NCBI RefSeq assembly: GCF_001598275.1 | Contig: NZ_BCYQ01000023.1 | Span: 1-36,714 of the forward strand | DNA from: Moraxella oblonga NBRC 102422 | GTDB lineage: Bacteria > Pseudomonadota > Gammaproteobacteria > Pseudomonadales > Moraxellaceae | Length of the DNA stretch: 36,714 nucleotides | Direction: 5' to 3' | Part shown: positions 1 to 8,732 of the stretch, piece after piece | Position numbering within the stretch: position 1 is the stretch's first letter | How the letters are laid out: each line of letters starts with the position of its first letter | Notes under the pieces: generated by a model | The model's input: the letters and a program-made list of their open reading frames with translations, nothing else | What the model was told of the DNA's origin: nothing | The model's database searches: none | Made by a program: the position numbers and the translations under genes

Positions 1-2
1 CT

Positions 3-224
3 AATGGTGATGACGAATTTTTCAGTTACACTTTAAAAAATCAAGAGAATTTGAATAAATTAGAAAGTGTGCTTTTAATCAATAGTGATAAGCCAATTTT
101 TGATGATATTGTTAACGCTGTCAATCAGTAGGAATTGAGCGATGTTAGCCAATTTTTATACGAAATTGCAAAGCTAAATAATTGCCAAGTGGAAGGTTTT
201 ATTATTGGTTTTAATGTGTTATGA
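3..224 (+). pseudogene. 3' end of an unrecognised gene, with an in-frame TAG
   Basis: The frame is open from the window edge and gives a plausible 42-residue protein tail (ending DDIVNAVNQ) up to a TAG at 129-131. The same frame then runs on for 30 more protein-like residues (ELSDVSQFLYEIAKLNN...) to a TGA at 222-224. Either the real gene stops at 131 and the rest is chance, or a nonsense mutation has split one gene. I do not recognise the family, and the start lies outside the window. From 225 to 400 I see no gene, only a short palindrome-like stretch (AATGGTGCATGATGCACACC, about 269-288) that resembles part of the repeat element near 1480. Confidence 0.45.
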
Positions 225-407
225 TTTGTAAGATGTATATCAAGCACCGTGTTGAGTTAAAATTCTTGAATGGTGCATGATGCACACCTGACGCTTACCT
301 TTACTTTGCTTGAAGTAGTCAGCCAATGGCATGATATTCTCTTAAAAATATGTTAAGCTGTTTATTTGGTATAGTGCTAATTTTATGTGTACTTTTTAGA
401 TTTTTTT

Positions 408-442
408 TGTTATAATGACAAAACCTAGCCCCCTTTAGGGGG
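408..442 (+). promoter_or_regulatory. Extended -10 promoter and 5' UTR hairpin for the small lipoprotein
   Basis: TGTTATAAT at 408-416 is a consensus extended -10 (TGnTATAAT). No good -35 is visible 17 bp upstream, which is common with extended -10 promoters. About 12 bp later comes a perfect hairpin, CCCCC-TTTA-GGGGG (429-442), which would lie near the mRNA 5' end and might stabilise it. A GGAG sequence follows about 8 bases before the ATG at 469. Confidence 0.55.
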
Positions 443-468
443 TATGTCATTTATATGGAGTTTTTTTT

Positions 469-606
469 ATGAAAAAAGTTATCACACTTTCTATGGTTGC
501 CTTGATAACCTTAACAGGTTGTAATGCTGTTAAGGGTTTGGGCAAGGATATTCAAAAAGGTGCAGAAATCATTCACGAAAATGGCAAAAAATCCCAAAGT
601 CAATAA
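469..606 (+). CDS. Entericidin A/B-like small lipoprotein
   Basis: This 45-residue protein has a lysine-rich start, a hydrophobic segment and a lipobox (TLTGC, Cys18), so it should be lipidated and membrane-anchored. The mature part (NAVKGLGKDIQKGAEIIHENGK) has the G-KD-x-x-K-G-A-E pattern of entericidin-family lipoproteins. E. coli entericidins are an antidote/toxin pair of tiny lipoproteins tied to stationary-phase lysis; here only one gene is present, so the role cannot be assigned. It has its own extended -10 promoter and ribosome binding site, and a strong terminator follows 15 bases after the stop, so it is a single-gene unit. Confidence 0.8.
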   Translation: MKKVITLSMVALITLTGCNAVKGLGKDIQKGAEIIHENGKKSQSQ

Positions 607-620
607 ACTTATATGATTGC

Positions 621-652
621 AAACCCACTCAAATCCGAGTGGGTTTTGTTTT
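621..652 (+). terminator. Rho-independent terminator after the lipoprotein gene
   Basis: A 10-bp stem AAACCCACTC / GAGTGGGTTT with a 6-base loop is followed by TTGTTTT. It lies between the lipoprotein gene and infC. Confidence 0.85.
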
Positions 653-726
653 ATCTATCAAGCCCCTTGAAAAATCTATGTATTTTAAGTATAATGGAAG
701 TCCATATTTTATTTGGAGCATGTACC

Positions 727-1248
727 ATTAAACCGTCAAATCGCCTAAACATCAACGAAGACATTCGTGCCAAAGAAGTCCGCTTGGTTCAAGCAGATGG
801 AGAACAGCTTGGGGTTGTCAGCCTAAAAGAAGCCTTAGAAAAGGCAAGAGAGGCAAACCTTGATTTGGTAGAAATCGTGCCAGATGCCAAACCGCCTGTG
901 GCAAAAATTATGGACTACAAACGCCATTTGTACGAACAAAAGCAAAAGGCAAAAGAAGCCAAAAAAAATCAAAAACAAACCCAAGTCAAAGAAATCAAGC
1001 TCCGTCCTGGTACAGAAGAAGCGGATTATCAGGTCAAACTGCGTAAGATTGTGGAGTTTTTGGAAGACAAAGACAAGGTCAAGGTTTCCATTCGTTTTCG
1101 TGGGCGTGAGATGAGCCATCAAGAGATTGGTTTGCGTCAGCTTGAACGCATTATTGAGGATACTGCTGAGATTGCCAGTGTGGAACAAGCTCCCAAACTG
1201 GAAGGTCGCCAGATTGGTATGCTTCTAGGACCTGCTAAGAAAAAATAA
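727..1248 (+). CDS. infC: Translation initiation factor IF-3
   Basis: IF-3 binds the 30S subunit, keeps 50S off and checks start-codon and initiator-tRNA pairing. The 173-residue product aligns with E. coli IF-3 through the N-domain ([43 protein letters not shown]), the Lys-rich linker and the C-domain ([43 protein letters not shown]). I place the start at ATT 727: ATT-AAA-CCG-TCA-AAT-CGC fits the known IF-3 N-terminus and GGAG lies 8 bases upstream (715-718). An in-frame ATG at 613 would add 38 unrelated residues and begin inside the preceding terminator region. AUU is the classical infC start and gives autoregulation. The usual neighbours thrS, rpmI and rplT are absent; a terminator follows directly. 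Confidence 0.95.
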   Translation: MKPSNRLNINEDIRAKEVRLVQADGEQLGVVSLKEALEKAREANLDLVEIVPDAKPPVAKIMDYKRHLYEQKQKAKEAKKNQKQTQVKEIKLRPGTEEADYQVKLRKIVEFLEDKDKVKVSIRFRGREMSHQEIGLRQLERIIEDTAEIASVEQAPKLEGRQIGMLLGPAKKK

Positions 1249-1266
1249 TTGTTTCATTCATTGTTT

Positions 1267-1296
1267 AAATCCCAACCAAAAAGGTTGGGATTTTTT
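1267..1296 (+). terminator. Terminator of infC
   Basis: An 11-bp stem AAATCCCAACC / GGTTGGGATTT with a 5-base loop is followed by a T run, 18 bases after the infC stop. Confidence 0.9.
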
Positions 1297-1321
1297 ATGG
1301 CTAGTGTTCTTGATTTTCTTG

Positions 1322-1624
1322 TATACCTAACGAACTTCAAAATTGTTATGGTTTTTGTTCGTGGTGAGCTTGTCAAATTATAACGGAAACTCACCCGCAG
1401 GCATAGCTTGGGGTGAACGGTTTTGGTGGTTTTTGAAGTTAAATCACTATAGATTCGGTTGGTACAATCTCTTTAATGGTGCGTGGTGTGCACCTTATTT
1501 CCAAAGCAGATTTTGTATTAGTTTTTTAGTTCTGTTGGTATGCGACAATTGTAAGGGGAATTGCAATTTATCCCCCTACGAATAATTACTCATTTTGTAC
1601 CATTTTTAAAACTGTTTTGGTATA
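1322..1624. repeat. MITE-like composite repeat element, copy 1
   Basis: This 303-bp non-coding block fills the gap between the infC and nqr terminators. It is bounded by imperfect inverted ends: TATACCTAACGAACTTCAAA on the left and the complement of TTTTAAAACTGTTTTGGTATA on the right, each starting with TA. Inside are a core at 1351-1420 (TTCGTGGTGAGCTTGTCAAA ... GGGTGAACGG) shared with 21798-21870 and 29971-30038, a GGTGCGTGGTGTGCACC stretch near 1480-1496 resembling 272-288, and a GTAAGGGGAATTGCAATT...CCCCCTAC palindrome (1551-1579) resembling 36631-36657. No transposase frame is present. The 80-residue open frame inside (1343-1585) looks like chance. Confidence 0.6.
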
Positions 1625-1627
1625 AAT

Positions 1628-1657
1628 AAAAATCCGCCCCATACAGAGCGGATTTTT
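1628..1657 (-). terminator. Terminator of the nqr operon
   Basis: A 10-bp stem AAAAATCCGC / GCGGATTTTT with a 10-base loop lies 18 bases past the nqrF stop in minus orientation. T-rich sequence follows on both sides, so it may work in both directions. Confidence 0.85.
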
Positions 1658-1674
1658 GTTTTGCCAAAAACTCA

Positions 1675-2910
1675 TTAACCCCCAAAGTTATCCAGCAAGA
1701 TGTTTTCATCTTCCACGCCCAACGATTTGAGCATTTTGATGACCGCATCGTTCATCACCGGTGGTCCACACATATAGAACTCACAGTCCTCTGGGGCTGG
1801 GTGGTCTTTTAGGTAGTTTTCGTACAAAACATTGTGAATAAAGCCTGTATAACCCTCCCAATTATCCTCTGGCTGTGGGTCGGAGAGTGCCACATTCCAA
1901 GAAAAGTTGGGGAACTCTGCCGCCAGTCCGTCATAGTCCTCCACATAGAACATCTCTCGCTTAGATCTTGCACCATACCAAAAGCTAATCTTACGGTCGG
2001 ATTTTAGGCGTTTTAATTGGTCAAAAATATGAGACCGCATCGGTGCCATACCTGCACCACCACCAATAAAGACCATTTCGTTTTTGGTGTCTTTGGCAAA
2101 AAACTCGCCATAAGGCCCCGACACGGTGATTTTATCCCCTGGTTTTAGGCTAAACACATAAGACGACATCTTACCTGGGGGAATGCCTTCAGGGCCTCTG
2201 GGCGGAGGGCTGGCAATACGGATATTAAACTTGATAATGCCCTTTTCTTCTGGATAGTTTGCCATAGAATAGGCACGAATCACAGGCTCGGTAACGGTAG
2301 AAGTATAACGCCACAGATTGAAAGTATCCCAATCAGGGTGATACTCTTCGGCAATGTCAAAGTCCTTATAATGCACGGTGTGGGGCGGTGCTTCTAGCTG
2401 AACATAGCCCCCTGCACGAAACGGTACAACCTCGCCTTCTGGAATTTTCAGAGTAAGCTCTTTAATAAAGGTTGCCACATTGTCGTTTGAAATGACCTCG
2501 CATTCCCATTTTTTAACCTCAAAAAATTCAGGGTCAATCTCAATCGCCATATCCTGCTTGACCGCCACTTGGCACGCAAGTCGCATACCCTCACGAATCT
2601 CGCCTTGGGTAAAGTGGCTCTCTTCGGTGGGCAGAATATCGCCACCGCCAGAGATGACCTTACAGCGACATTGACCGCACGAACCACCGCCACCACAGGC
2701 AGAAGACAAGAAAATGCCCTCGCCTGCCAAAGTTTGCAAAAGTTTGCCACCTGCCTCAACGCTAATGGTGTTGTCGGGGTTTTCGTTGATGTTAATGTTT
2801 ACCTTGCCTGTATTAACAAGCCTTGCTCGTGCCAATAAGATAACCACCACAAGGCTCATAATGATGGCGACAAACATGCCCACGCCACCAAATAATAAAC
2901 CAAATTCCAT
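1675..2910 (-). CDS. nqrF: Na+-NQR subunit F (NADH dehydrogenase, FAD and 2Fe-2S)
   Basis: NqrF is the electron entry point of the sodium-pumping NADH:quinone oxidoreductase: NADH reduces FAD, then the 2Fe-2S centre. The 411-residue protein has an N-terminal membrane helix (about 5-28). A ferredoxin-type cluster motif [11 protein letters not shown] follows, with Cys72, Cys78, Cys81 and a distal Cys113 in RLACQV, the same spacing as Vibrio NqrF shifted by two. The FAD motif RAYSMANY and the nucleotide-binding [12 protein letters not shown] follow, and the protein ends in the typical LLDNFGG. The length matches the family (about 408). It is the last gene of the operon, 10 bases after nqrE. The maturation gene nqrM, often found just downstream, is absent here. 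Confidence 0.97.
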   Translation of the reverse strand: MEFGLLFGGVGMFVAIIMSLVVVILLARARLVNTGKVNININENPDNTISVEAGGKLLQTLAGEGIFLSSACGGGGSCGQCRCKVISGGGDILPTEESHFTQGEIREGMRLACQVAVKQDMAIEIDPEFFEVKKWECEVISNDNVATFIKELTLKIPEGEVVPFRAGGYVQLEAPPHTVHYKDFDIAEEYHPDWDTFNLWRYTSTVTEPVIRAYSMANYPEEKGIIKFNIRIASPPPRGPEGIPPGKMSSYVFSLKPGDKITVSGPYGEFFAKDTKNEMVFIGGGAGMAPMRSHIFDQLKRLKSDRKISFWYGARSKREMFYVEDYDGLAAEFPNFSWNVALSDPQPEDNWEGYTGFIHNVLYENYLKDHPAPEDCEFYMCGPPVMNDAVIKMLKSLGVEDENILLDNFGG

Positions 2911-2920
2911 TATATCCCCC

Positions 2921-3526
2921 TTATAAACTCATACCACCAAAGGACATAAAGCCTAACGCCATCAGTCCTGCGGTAATAAAGGTAATCGGCATACCACGCA
3001 AAGGTGCTGGCACATCAGAATATTTTAGGCGTTCACGAATGCCTGCCATTGCCGTAATCGCCAATGCCCAGCCAAGCCCTGAACTAAACCCATACACGGC
3101 AGATTGGGCAAAGTTATAATCTCGCTCCACCATAAACAGCACACCGCCCATAATAGCACAGTTTACCGTAATCAAAGGCAAGAAAATCCCCAAAGCGTTG
3201 TACAAAGCTGGCATAAATTTATCCATAAACATCTCTAACACTTGCACCACCGCAGCGATAAGAGCAATGTAGGATAAAAAGCCCAAGAACGACAAATCCA
3301 CATCAGGATAACCTGCCCACGCCAAAGCACCGTCTTTTAGCAAATACTGATACAACAAATTATTTAAAGGTACAGTAATCGCCATCACAAAGGTTACGGC
3401 AATGCCAAGCCCCATTGCGGTGGAGACTTTTTTGGAAACGGCAATAAAGGTACACATTCCAAAAAAGTAGGCAAGTGCCATATTTTGAATAAAGACCGAA
3501 GTAATAAACAGATTGACATATTCCAT
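2921..3526 (-). CDS. nqrE: Na+-NQR subunit E
   Basis: NqrE is an integral membrane subunit of Na+-NQR and, with NqrD, holds a membrane-embedded iron centre and part of the sodium path. The 201-residue sequence is almost entirely hydrophobic with about six helices. It begins [25 protein letters not shown], typical of NqrE/RnfA, and contains NCAIMGG, where the cysteine is a known metal ligand position in the NqrD/E fold. NqrE and NqrD are an inverted-topology pair. The ATG shares one base with the nqrD stop (TAATG), so translation is probably coupled. Confidence 0.96.
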   Translation of the reverse strand: MEYVNLFITSVFIQNMALAYFFGMCTFIAVSKKVSTAMGLGIAVTFVMAITVPLNNLLYQYLLKDGALAWAGYPDVDLSFLGFLSYIALIAAVVQVLEMFMDKFMPALYNALGIFLPLITVNCAIMGGVLFMVERDYNFAQSAVYGFSSGLGWALAITAMAGIRERLKYSDVPAPLRGMPITFITAGLMALGFMSFGGMSL

Positions 3527-4182
3527 TAGTGTCCTCCTTTGGAGTTTGGCTTAATGGTAAACTCGGCAGGCTCTTGCAGGCTTTTGTCTTTGAGGCGTAG
3601 CAAGGCGATGAATAGAGCAATCACAAAGAACGCAGACGGTGGAAGCAAAAGCAGACCGTTTGGCACATACCAACCGCCATCAGACACCTTTTGCAAAATT
3701 TGAATGTCAAACAACGACCCATTACCAAACAGTTCGCGAATGACCGCCACCAAAAACAGCATTAAGGAATAGCCCAAACCATTGCCAAAGCCGTCCAAGA
3801 AACTGGGGATTGGTGGATTGCTCATTGCAAAGGCTTCGGCACGCCCCATCACAATACAGTTGGTAATAATCAAACCAATAAATACCGACAGCGATTTGGA
3901 GACATCATAAACCACCGCCTTTAACACTTGGTCAACGACAATCACAAGGCTTGCAATGATAACCATCTGGGCAATGATACGAATGCTAGATGGAATTTGA
4001 TTGCGAATGAGTGAGATAAAAAAGCTGGAAAATGCCGTTACCAAAGTCAAAGCAATGCCCATCACAAGGGCGTTTTTGATGCTAATGGTAACCGCCAATG
4101 CCGAACAAATCCCCAAAACCTGTACGGCAACAGGGTTATTTTTGACAATGGGGGTGAGTAGAATTTTTTTGTTGTCCGCCAT
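3526..4182 (-). CDS. nqrD: Na+-NQR subunit D
   Basis: This 218-residue membrane subunit belongs to the NqrD/RnfE family. It has about six hydrophobic helices, the conserved [18 protein letters not shown] near the N-terminus, and [13 protein letters not shown], whose cysteine pairs with that of NqrE in binding iron in known structures. An NSKGGH tail follows the last helix. It begins 2 bases after the nqrC stop and overlaps nqrE by one base. Being inside nqrABCDEF with an NqrA upstream shows that this is NQR rather than the related RNF complex. Confidence 0.96.
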   Translation of the reverse strand: MADNKKILLTPIVKNNPVAVQVLGICSALAVTISIKNALVMGIALTLVTAFSSFFISLIRNQIPSSIRIIAQMVIIASLVIVVDQVLKAVVYDVSKSLSVFIGLIITNCIVMGRAEAFAMSNPPIPSFLDGFGNGLGYSLMLFLVAVIRELFGNGSLFDIQILQKVSDGGWYVPNGLLLLPPSAFFVIALFIALLRLKDKSLQEPAEFTIKPNSKGGH

Positions 4183-4184
4183 AA

Positions 4185-4979
4185 TCAGCTCTCCTTACCG
4201 CCTTTTTTTAGATTGTCCAAAAACGGCTTGTAGGCACGCTCCGACAACCAAAATTGAATCATATTATTAACACCAGCACTTGTCAAAGTCGCCCCTGTAA
4301 TGCCGTCCACATAATGCTCGGTAGGCTTGGGCGTGCCTGATTTAACCACGCCTGTTACGATTTTGTCGCCCTCATAGGCTTGTTTGCCCACCCAAGTGGC
4401 TCGCCATTTTGGCGTTTCAATCAATGCTCCAAGACCGGGGGTTTCTTTGTGCTTATAAAAGGCAATGCCCTCAATGGTATTTAAGTCCGCCTTTAAGGTC
4501 AAAAAGCCATAAATCTGCCCCCAAAGTCCATTGCCATTGATGGGTAGCACGACATTTTTAAGTTGCCCTGCCTCATCGTTAATCAAATACACTTTTAACA
4601 GTTTGGCAACCGCCCCAATCTGGGCAGGGTCGTCCCCTTTTAGGCTAATGGCGGTGGCAGGGTTTTTGCTGGCTTTTTCTGGGTCGTATGCCCCAACATC
4701 ACTAATGCCTGCCGATTTTAATTCATCATCGGTCGCAAATTTGCCTGTTTCGGTATTGATAAGTTTAATTTCAACATTTTTAAACAGTTCATTAACCTTG
4801 CTAGGATTGTCTTTTGCAGGGTCAAACAAATTGGCTGCCATTAGAATGTTTTTGTTGCGGTCAAGCAAGACATTAGAATCTTGCTTGGGTTTCATACTAA
4901 TCGCCGCCGCCGACACCAGCACCGAACAAACAAGGCAAAGCACAAGGGCGGTGAGTAAGGTTTTGTTATTGCTTGACAT
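4185..4979 (-). CDS. nqrC: Na+-NQR subunit C (covalent FMN protein)
   Basis: NqrC carries a covalently bound FMN that passes electrons between the NqrF side and NqrB. Starting at [10 protein letters not shown] gives 264 residues, close to the usual 257, with one N-terminal membrane helix (about 7-27) and a periplasmic FMN domain. The flavinylation site is the TGAT of [13 protein letters not shown] (residues 228-231, FMN on Thr231), matching the S/T-G-A-T rule of the ApbE transferase. The open frame continues to 5108, but the extra 43 residues lie within the end of nqrB and look non-native. The chosen ATG overlaps the nqrB end by 14 bases. Confidence 0.96.
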   Translation of the reverse strand: MSSNNKTLLTALVLCLVCSVLVSAAAISMKPKQDSNVLLDRNKNILMAANLFDPAKDNPSKVNELFKNVEIKLINTETGKFATDDELKSAGISDVGAYDPEKASKNPATAISLKGDDPAQIGAVAKLLKVYLINDEAGQLKNVVLPINGNGLWGQIYGFLTLKADLNTIEGIAFYKHKETPGLGALIETPKWRATWVGKQAYEGDKIVTGVVKSGTPKPTEHYVDGITGATLTSAGVNNMIQFWLSERAYKPFLDNLKKGGKES

Positions 4980-6192
4980 AACGCATTCTCCGTGCTGTTT
5001 GGCGTTTGATGTTGGCTTGAATGACAAAATAGTCAAAAAGCGGTGCAAATAGGTTGGCAAATAGGATTGCCAGCATAATGCCTTCTGGGAAAGCTGGATT
5101 GACCACACGAATGACCACCGTCATAAAGCCGATGAGCAGTCCATAGCACCAGCGACCAATGTTGGTGTGGGCGGCTGAAACAGGGTCAGTTGCCATAAAC
5201 ACCGCCCCAAACATAAAGCCACCGATGACCAAATGCCAATGGGGAGCAAGGCTCATCATTGGGTTTTCACCGCCAATCATATTAAAGACAAAGGCTGTGG
5301 CAAGAAGTCCAATCACCGCCCCAACAATCACACGCCAAGAGGCGATTTTCATATACATTAGCACAAGACCGCCAAGGATAATCGCAAGCGTGGAAACCTC
5401 GCCAATAGAGCCTTGCATTTGTCCCAAGAAGGCTTGCCCCCAAGATAGGGTGTTGCCATAAGCGTCCACAAATTTATCCGCCGTTACACCAACGGCTGCT
5501 TGACCAAGTGGTGTCGCCCCAGAAAAGCCGTCCACAGCAGTCCATACCGCCGCCCCAGACATAGAAGTTGGATAGGCAAAATAAAGAAAGGCACGACCTG
5601 CCAAAGCTGGGTTTAGGAAGTTTTTGCCTGTACCGCCAAACAACTCTTTGGCAACGACAACGCCAAAACTGATACCAAGTGCTACTTGCCAAAGGGGGGT
5701 ATTGGGCGGTAATGATAGGGCAAATAATACAGAAGTGACAAAAAATCCTTCGTTTACCTCGTGTTTACGCACCACCGCAAACAACATCTCCCACGCAATA
5801 CCAACAATAAAGGTAACAGCATAAATCGGCAAAAACTGCATTGCCCCATAGACAAAGCACGCCAAAATACTGTTTGGGTCATAGCCGACAAGACCTGTAA
5901 TGATGGTTCGCCAGCCATCAGGCGTTACGCCTGCGTGTGCCATATAGGTCAAGGCTTGAAAACCGACATTGTACATTCCCCAAAACATCGCAGGAAAAGT
6001 ACAAAGCCACACGGTAATCATAATGCGTTTTAAGTCCACACCGTCTCTAATGTGGCTGGCTGAATAGGTTTGAGAGCTTGGCTGACGAAAAAAAGTGTCA
6101 AACATCTCAAACAAGGCATAGTATTTTTCGTATTTACCGCCTTTGGCAAAGGACGGCTCTAATTTATCAAAAAAATTGTGAATAAATTTCAT
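4966..6192 (-). CDS. nqrB: Na+-NQR subunit B (FMN and riboflavin membrane subunit)
   Basis: NqrB is the large membrane subunit with a covalent FMN; it also binds riboflavin and takes part in quinone reduction and Na+ transport. The 408-residue protein has a cytosolic N-terminus ([16 protein letters not shown]), about ten hydrophobic helices and the flavinylation motif SGAT in [10 protein letters not shown] (224-227, FMN on Thr227). I chose ATG 6192 ([13 protein letters not shown]) because AAGGAT lies just upstream; an in-frame TTG at 6219 would add nine residues and overlap nqrA. With this start the gap from nqrA is 10 bases. Confidence 0.96.
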   Translation of the reverse strand: MKFIHNFFDKLEPSFAKGGKYEKYYALFEMFDTFFRQPSSQTYSASHIRDGVDLKRIMITVWLCTFPAMFWGMYNVGFQALTYMAHAGVTPDGWRTIITGLVGYDPNSILACFVYGAMQFLPIYAVTFIVGIAWEMLFAVVRKHEVNEGFFVTSVLFALSLPPNTPLWQVALGISFGVVVAKELFGGTGKNFLNPALAGRAFLYFAYPTSMSGAAVWTAVDGFSGATPLGQAAVGVTADKFVDAYGNTLSWGQAFLGQMQGSIGEVSTLAIILGGLVLMYMKIASWRVIVGAVIGLLATAFVFNMIGGENPMMSLAPHWHLVIGGFMFGAVFMATDPVSAAHTNIGRWCYGLLIGFMTVVIRVVNPAFPEGIMLAILFANLFAPLFDYFVIQANIKRQTARRMRYVKQ

Positions 6193-6202
6193 TGTGCTAT
6201 CC

Positions 6203-7543
6203 TTATCCTTCGGCTTCAATGCGAGTTAAATTATCACGCAAAATATCGCCATATTCATATTTGCCCGAACAAACAAAGGTGCAAAGTGCCAAATCCTCTT
6301 CGTCCAATTCCAACGCCCCCAAATCCACCGCCGTAACAATGTCTTCGACAATCAAGGCACGCAAAAGCTGGGTTGGCAAATAATCTTGGGGCATTACTTG
6401 TTCAAAATTGCCAATTGGCACCATTGCACGGGGCGAACCGTTGGTGCTGGTGGTAAAATTAAACTTTTTACCCTTAAAAAATTGGGAAATATAAATGGGC
6501 AAAAACGAGAAGCGATTGCCCCCCAAAGCAAAGAAGTGAAAGGCTGGGCGTTCATAGCCTTCTGGCAAACAAGAGACTTGATTGTGAAAACGCCCCAAAT
6601 GGGCAATGGTGGGAGCATATTTGCGACCTGATAGCACTGACCCTGAAATGATGCGGTTTGTGCCGTCAATCAGTTCGCCTTTGGTCAAATCCACCAAATT
6701 TGCCCCACGAGTGGTTTTAATCAATCTTGGATTTTTGACCGCTCCCCCTGCAAGGCTGATAATACGGTCGGTGTAGAGTTTGCCTGTGGTAAACAGCTTA
6801 CCAATGGCAATGACATCTTGATACCCAATCGTCCACACCGTTACGCCCCTTGCCAATGGGTGCAAAAAGTGAATGTGTGTCCCTGCATTGCCTGCTGGGT
6901 GCTTGCCTGCAAAGGCGTGGTATTCGGTGGTGTTGGTAAGATTACTGGCTTTTTGGGGTGCAGTTTCGCCATGACAAACAAAAGTTTTGGGTGATAGCAC
7001 AGACAACACCGCCAAACCATCATTAAACGCATCAATGTTTTCATTGATGATGTTGATGGGGTCAGCACATAATGGGTTGGTGTCAGTAGCAGTTACGAAA
7101 ATCGCAGAAGGTATGCTATCAAGCTCTGGCGTACGGCTAAATGGGCGAGTACGAAACGCTACCCACTCACCTGCATTGTTGAGTCGATTAACAATTTCTT
7201 CACGAGACAGTTTGCTAAGGCTGTCTTTGGCGTGTGCCTTAAAGGTGATTTCGTCACCTGCCTGAGCTTCTATCACCAAACTTTCAAACACACGGCGTTC
7301 GCCACGATTGATGGCAATGACTTTGCCTGCCGTGGGAGCGGTGTATTTGACACCCAAACGCTTTTTATCTTCAAACAACACCTGTCCTTTGGCGACAGTA
7401 TCGCCTTCCTTGACGTGCATGGTCGGACGCATACCGATATAATCATAACCGATAAGGGCGACATGAGTAGGTGTGTGTTCGCTGATTTCTTTGGAAGGCT
7501 CGCCTGCAATTGGCAAGTCAAGCCCCTTTTTGATGGTAATCAT
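6203..7543 (-). CDS. nqrA: Na+-NQR subunit A
   Basis: NqrA is the peripheral cytosolic subunit of Na+-NQR. The 446 residues equal the normal family length. The N-terminus [17 protein letters not shown] is the standard NqrA opening. A lipoyl/biotinyl-like segment follows ([36 protein letters not shown]), then [10 protein letters not shown] and [14 protein letters not shown], which are typical of the middle and C-terminal domains. It is the first gene of the six-gene operon, with a long leader upstream. Confidence 0.97.
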   Translation of the reverse strand: MITIKKGLDLPIAGEPSKEISEHTPTHVALIGYDYIGMRPTMHVKEGDTVAKGQVLFEDKKRLGVKYTAPTAGKVIAINRGERRVFESLVIEAQAGDEITFKAHAKDSLSKLSREEIVNRLNNAGEWVAFRTRPFSRTPELDSIPSAIFVTATDTNPLCADPINIINENIDAFNDGLAVLSVLSPKTFVCHGETAPQKASNLTNTTEYHAFAGKHPAGNAGTHIHFLHPLARGVTVWTIGYQDVIAIGKLFTTGKLYTDRIISLAGGAVKNPRLIKTTRGANLVDLTKGELIDGTNRIISGSVLSGRKYAPTIAHLGRFHNQVSCLPEGYERPAFHFFALGGNRFSFLPIYISQFFKGKKFNFTTSTNGSPRAMVPIGNFEQVMPQDYLPTQLLRALIVEDIVTAVDLGALELDEEDLALCTFVCSGKYEYGDILRDNLTRIEAEG

Positions 7544-7965
7544 AAGCGGATACTCACTCTAAGTGGAATGACCATGCCAGACTCCTTTTGGTATCTGTCA
7601 TAGGTTAAAAACCTATAAGAGCTTTAACGCTGACCTTAGACTCCTTAACAACACGTTAATGCTTGCAGTTACAGTGGCGACTGGCTACCTGTTTTGTTAA
7701 ATGATTAACAATTGCTTTTATGTCAAAATTTAGACATGAAAAATCCTATCCATTATACGCTAATTTGTCATAAATTTGTAGTGTTTTTATTAACTTAACT
7801 TGTTATTTTATTGCATTGAACATGATGTTTTGCCTAAGTTGGGTGATTTTTTTCGGGTGTTTTTTGGTGATAAAAATCTTGGGGCTTTTTATAAAAATTT
7901 TAAAACTTTTTGGCTATAAATCTGTTACAATCTAGTTTTTAACAAGTTAATTTTAAGGAGTTTTT
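7544..7965. promoter_or_regulatory. Divergent control region between nqrA and hisA
   Basis: This 422-bp spacer between divergent genes holds no credible small gene. On the minus strand TATAAT (7753-7758) is a possible -10 for nqr, which would give a leader of about 200 bases. That leader includes a small hairpin TAGGTT-AAA-AACCTA (about 7601-7615). On the plus strand TACAAT (7926-7931) is a possible -10 for hisA, and AAGGAG sits 7 bases before its ATG. No clean -35 box is visible for either, so both are weak calls. Confidence 0.35.
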
Positions 7966-8691
7966 ATGCTGATTATTCCAGCAATTGACCTAAAAGATGG
8001 TAAATGCGTTCGCCTAAAACAAGGACGTATGGAAGATGATACCGTGTTTGGTGATGACCCTGTGGCGATGGCAACACAGTGGGTAGAGCAAGGGGCTAGA
8101 CGATTGCATTTGGTGGATTTAAATGGAGCATTTGATGGTGTGCCTGTCCACAAAGACGTGGTAACAGCGATTGCCAAAGCTCACCCCAATTTGCCCATTC
8201 AGTTGGGTGGGGGTGTGCGTAGTTTGACGACCATTGAGCATTATTTGACAGCAGGGCTAAACCACATCATCATCGGCACAAAGGCGTTAGAAAATCCTGA
8301 ATTTGTTGATGAAGCGTGCAAAGAATTTCCAAATAGTATCATCGTGGGTATTGATGCCAAAGATGGTTTTGTGGCAACACATGGCTGGGCAAATGTAACA
8401 GAGACTCGTGCCACCGACCTTGCCAAACGTTTTGCAGATGCAGGCGTGTCCTCTATCGTCTATACTGACATCGCCAAAGATGGCATGATGCAGGGGGTGA
8501 ATATTAATGAGACGGTGAATTTGGTACGTGCGTGTGGTTTGCCTGTCATCGCATCAGGTGGTGTTACCAACATGGGCGACATTGAGCGGTTGAAGCCGTA
8601 TCGTGAGTACCTGCTTGGGGCGATTACGGGGCGGGCGATTTATGAAGGAACACTTGATTTGGCGACCGCTCAGGCGTTTTTGGACGGTTAA
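7966..8691 (+). CDS. hisA: HisA, ProFAR isomerase
   Basis: HisA (phosphoribosylformimino-5-aminoimidazole carboxamide ribotide isomerase) performs an Amadori rearrangement in histidine biosynthesis. The 241-residue (beta/alpha)8 barrel begins [17 protein letters not shown] with the first catalytic Asp8. The second catalytic Asp is D130 in VGIDAKDG. The phosphate-binding turns LGGGVRS and ASGGVTN are present. [14 protein letters not shown] is the family hallmark. It stands alone here: hisF, hisH and other his genes are not adjacent, so it is expressed from its own promoter. Confidence 0.97.
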   Translation: MLIIPAIDLKDGKCVRLKQGRMEDDTVFGDDPVAMATQWVEQGARRLHLVDLNGAFDGVPVHKDVVTAIAKAHPNLPIQLGGGVRSLTTIEHYLTAGLNHIIIGTKALENPEFVDEACKEFPNSIIVGIDAKDGFVATHGWANVTETRATDLAKRFADAGVSSIVYTDIAKDGMMQGVNINETVNLVRACGLPVIASGGVTNMGDIERLKPYREYLLGAITGRAIYEGTLDLATAQAFLDG

Positions 8692-8700
8692 ATCATGAGA

Positions 8701-8732
8701 TAAAACCATACGTTGGTATGGTTTTATTTTTT
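8701..8732. terminator. Shared terminator between hisA and yihY
   Basis: An 11-bp perfect stem TAAAACCATAC / GTATGGTTTTA with a 4-base loop is followed by TTTTTTG. It sits between convergent genes, and the stop codon of the minus-strand gene (8724-8726) lies inside its right arm. Confidence 0.8.

Noticed and set aside
1343-1585. An 80-codon open frame
   Set aside because: It lies entirely inside the repeat element and changes frame relative to other copies; no protein pattern.
4531-5052. A 173-codon open frame antisense to nqrC
   Set aside because: It is the mirror of a well-supported gene; no ribosome site, and the protein has no recognisable pattern.
4966-6219. TTG start at 6219 for nqrB
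   Set aside because: It would lie inside the end of nqrA; the ATG at 6192 has AAGGAT upstream and matches the family N-terminus.
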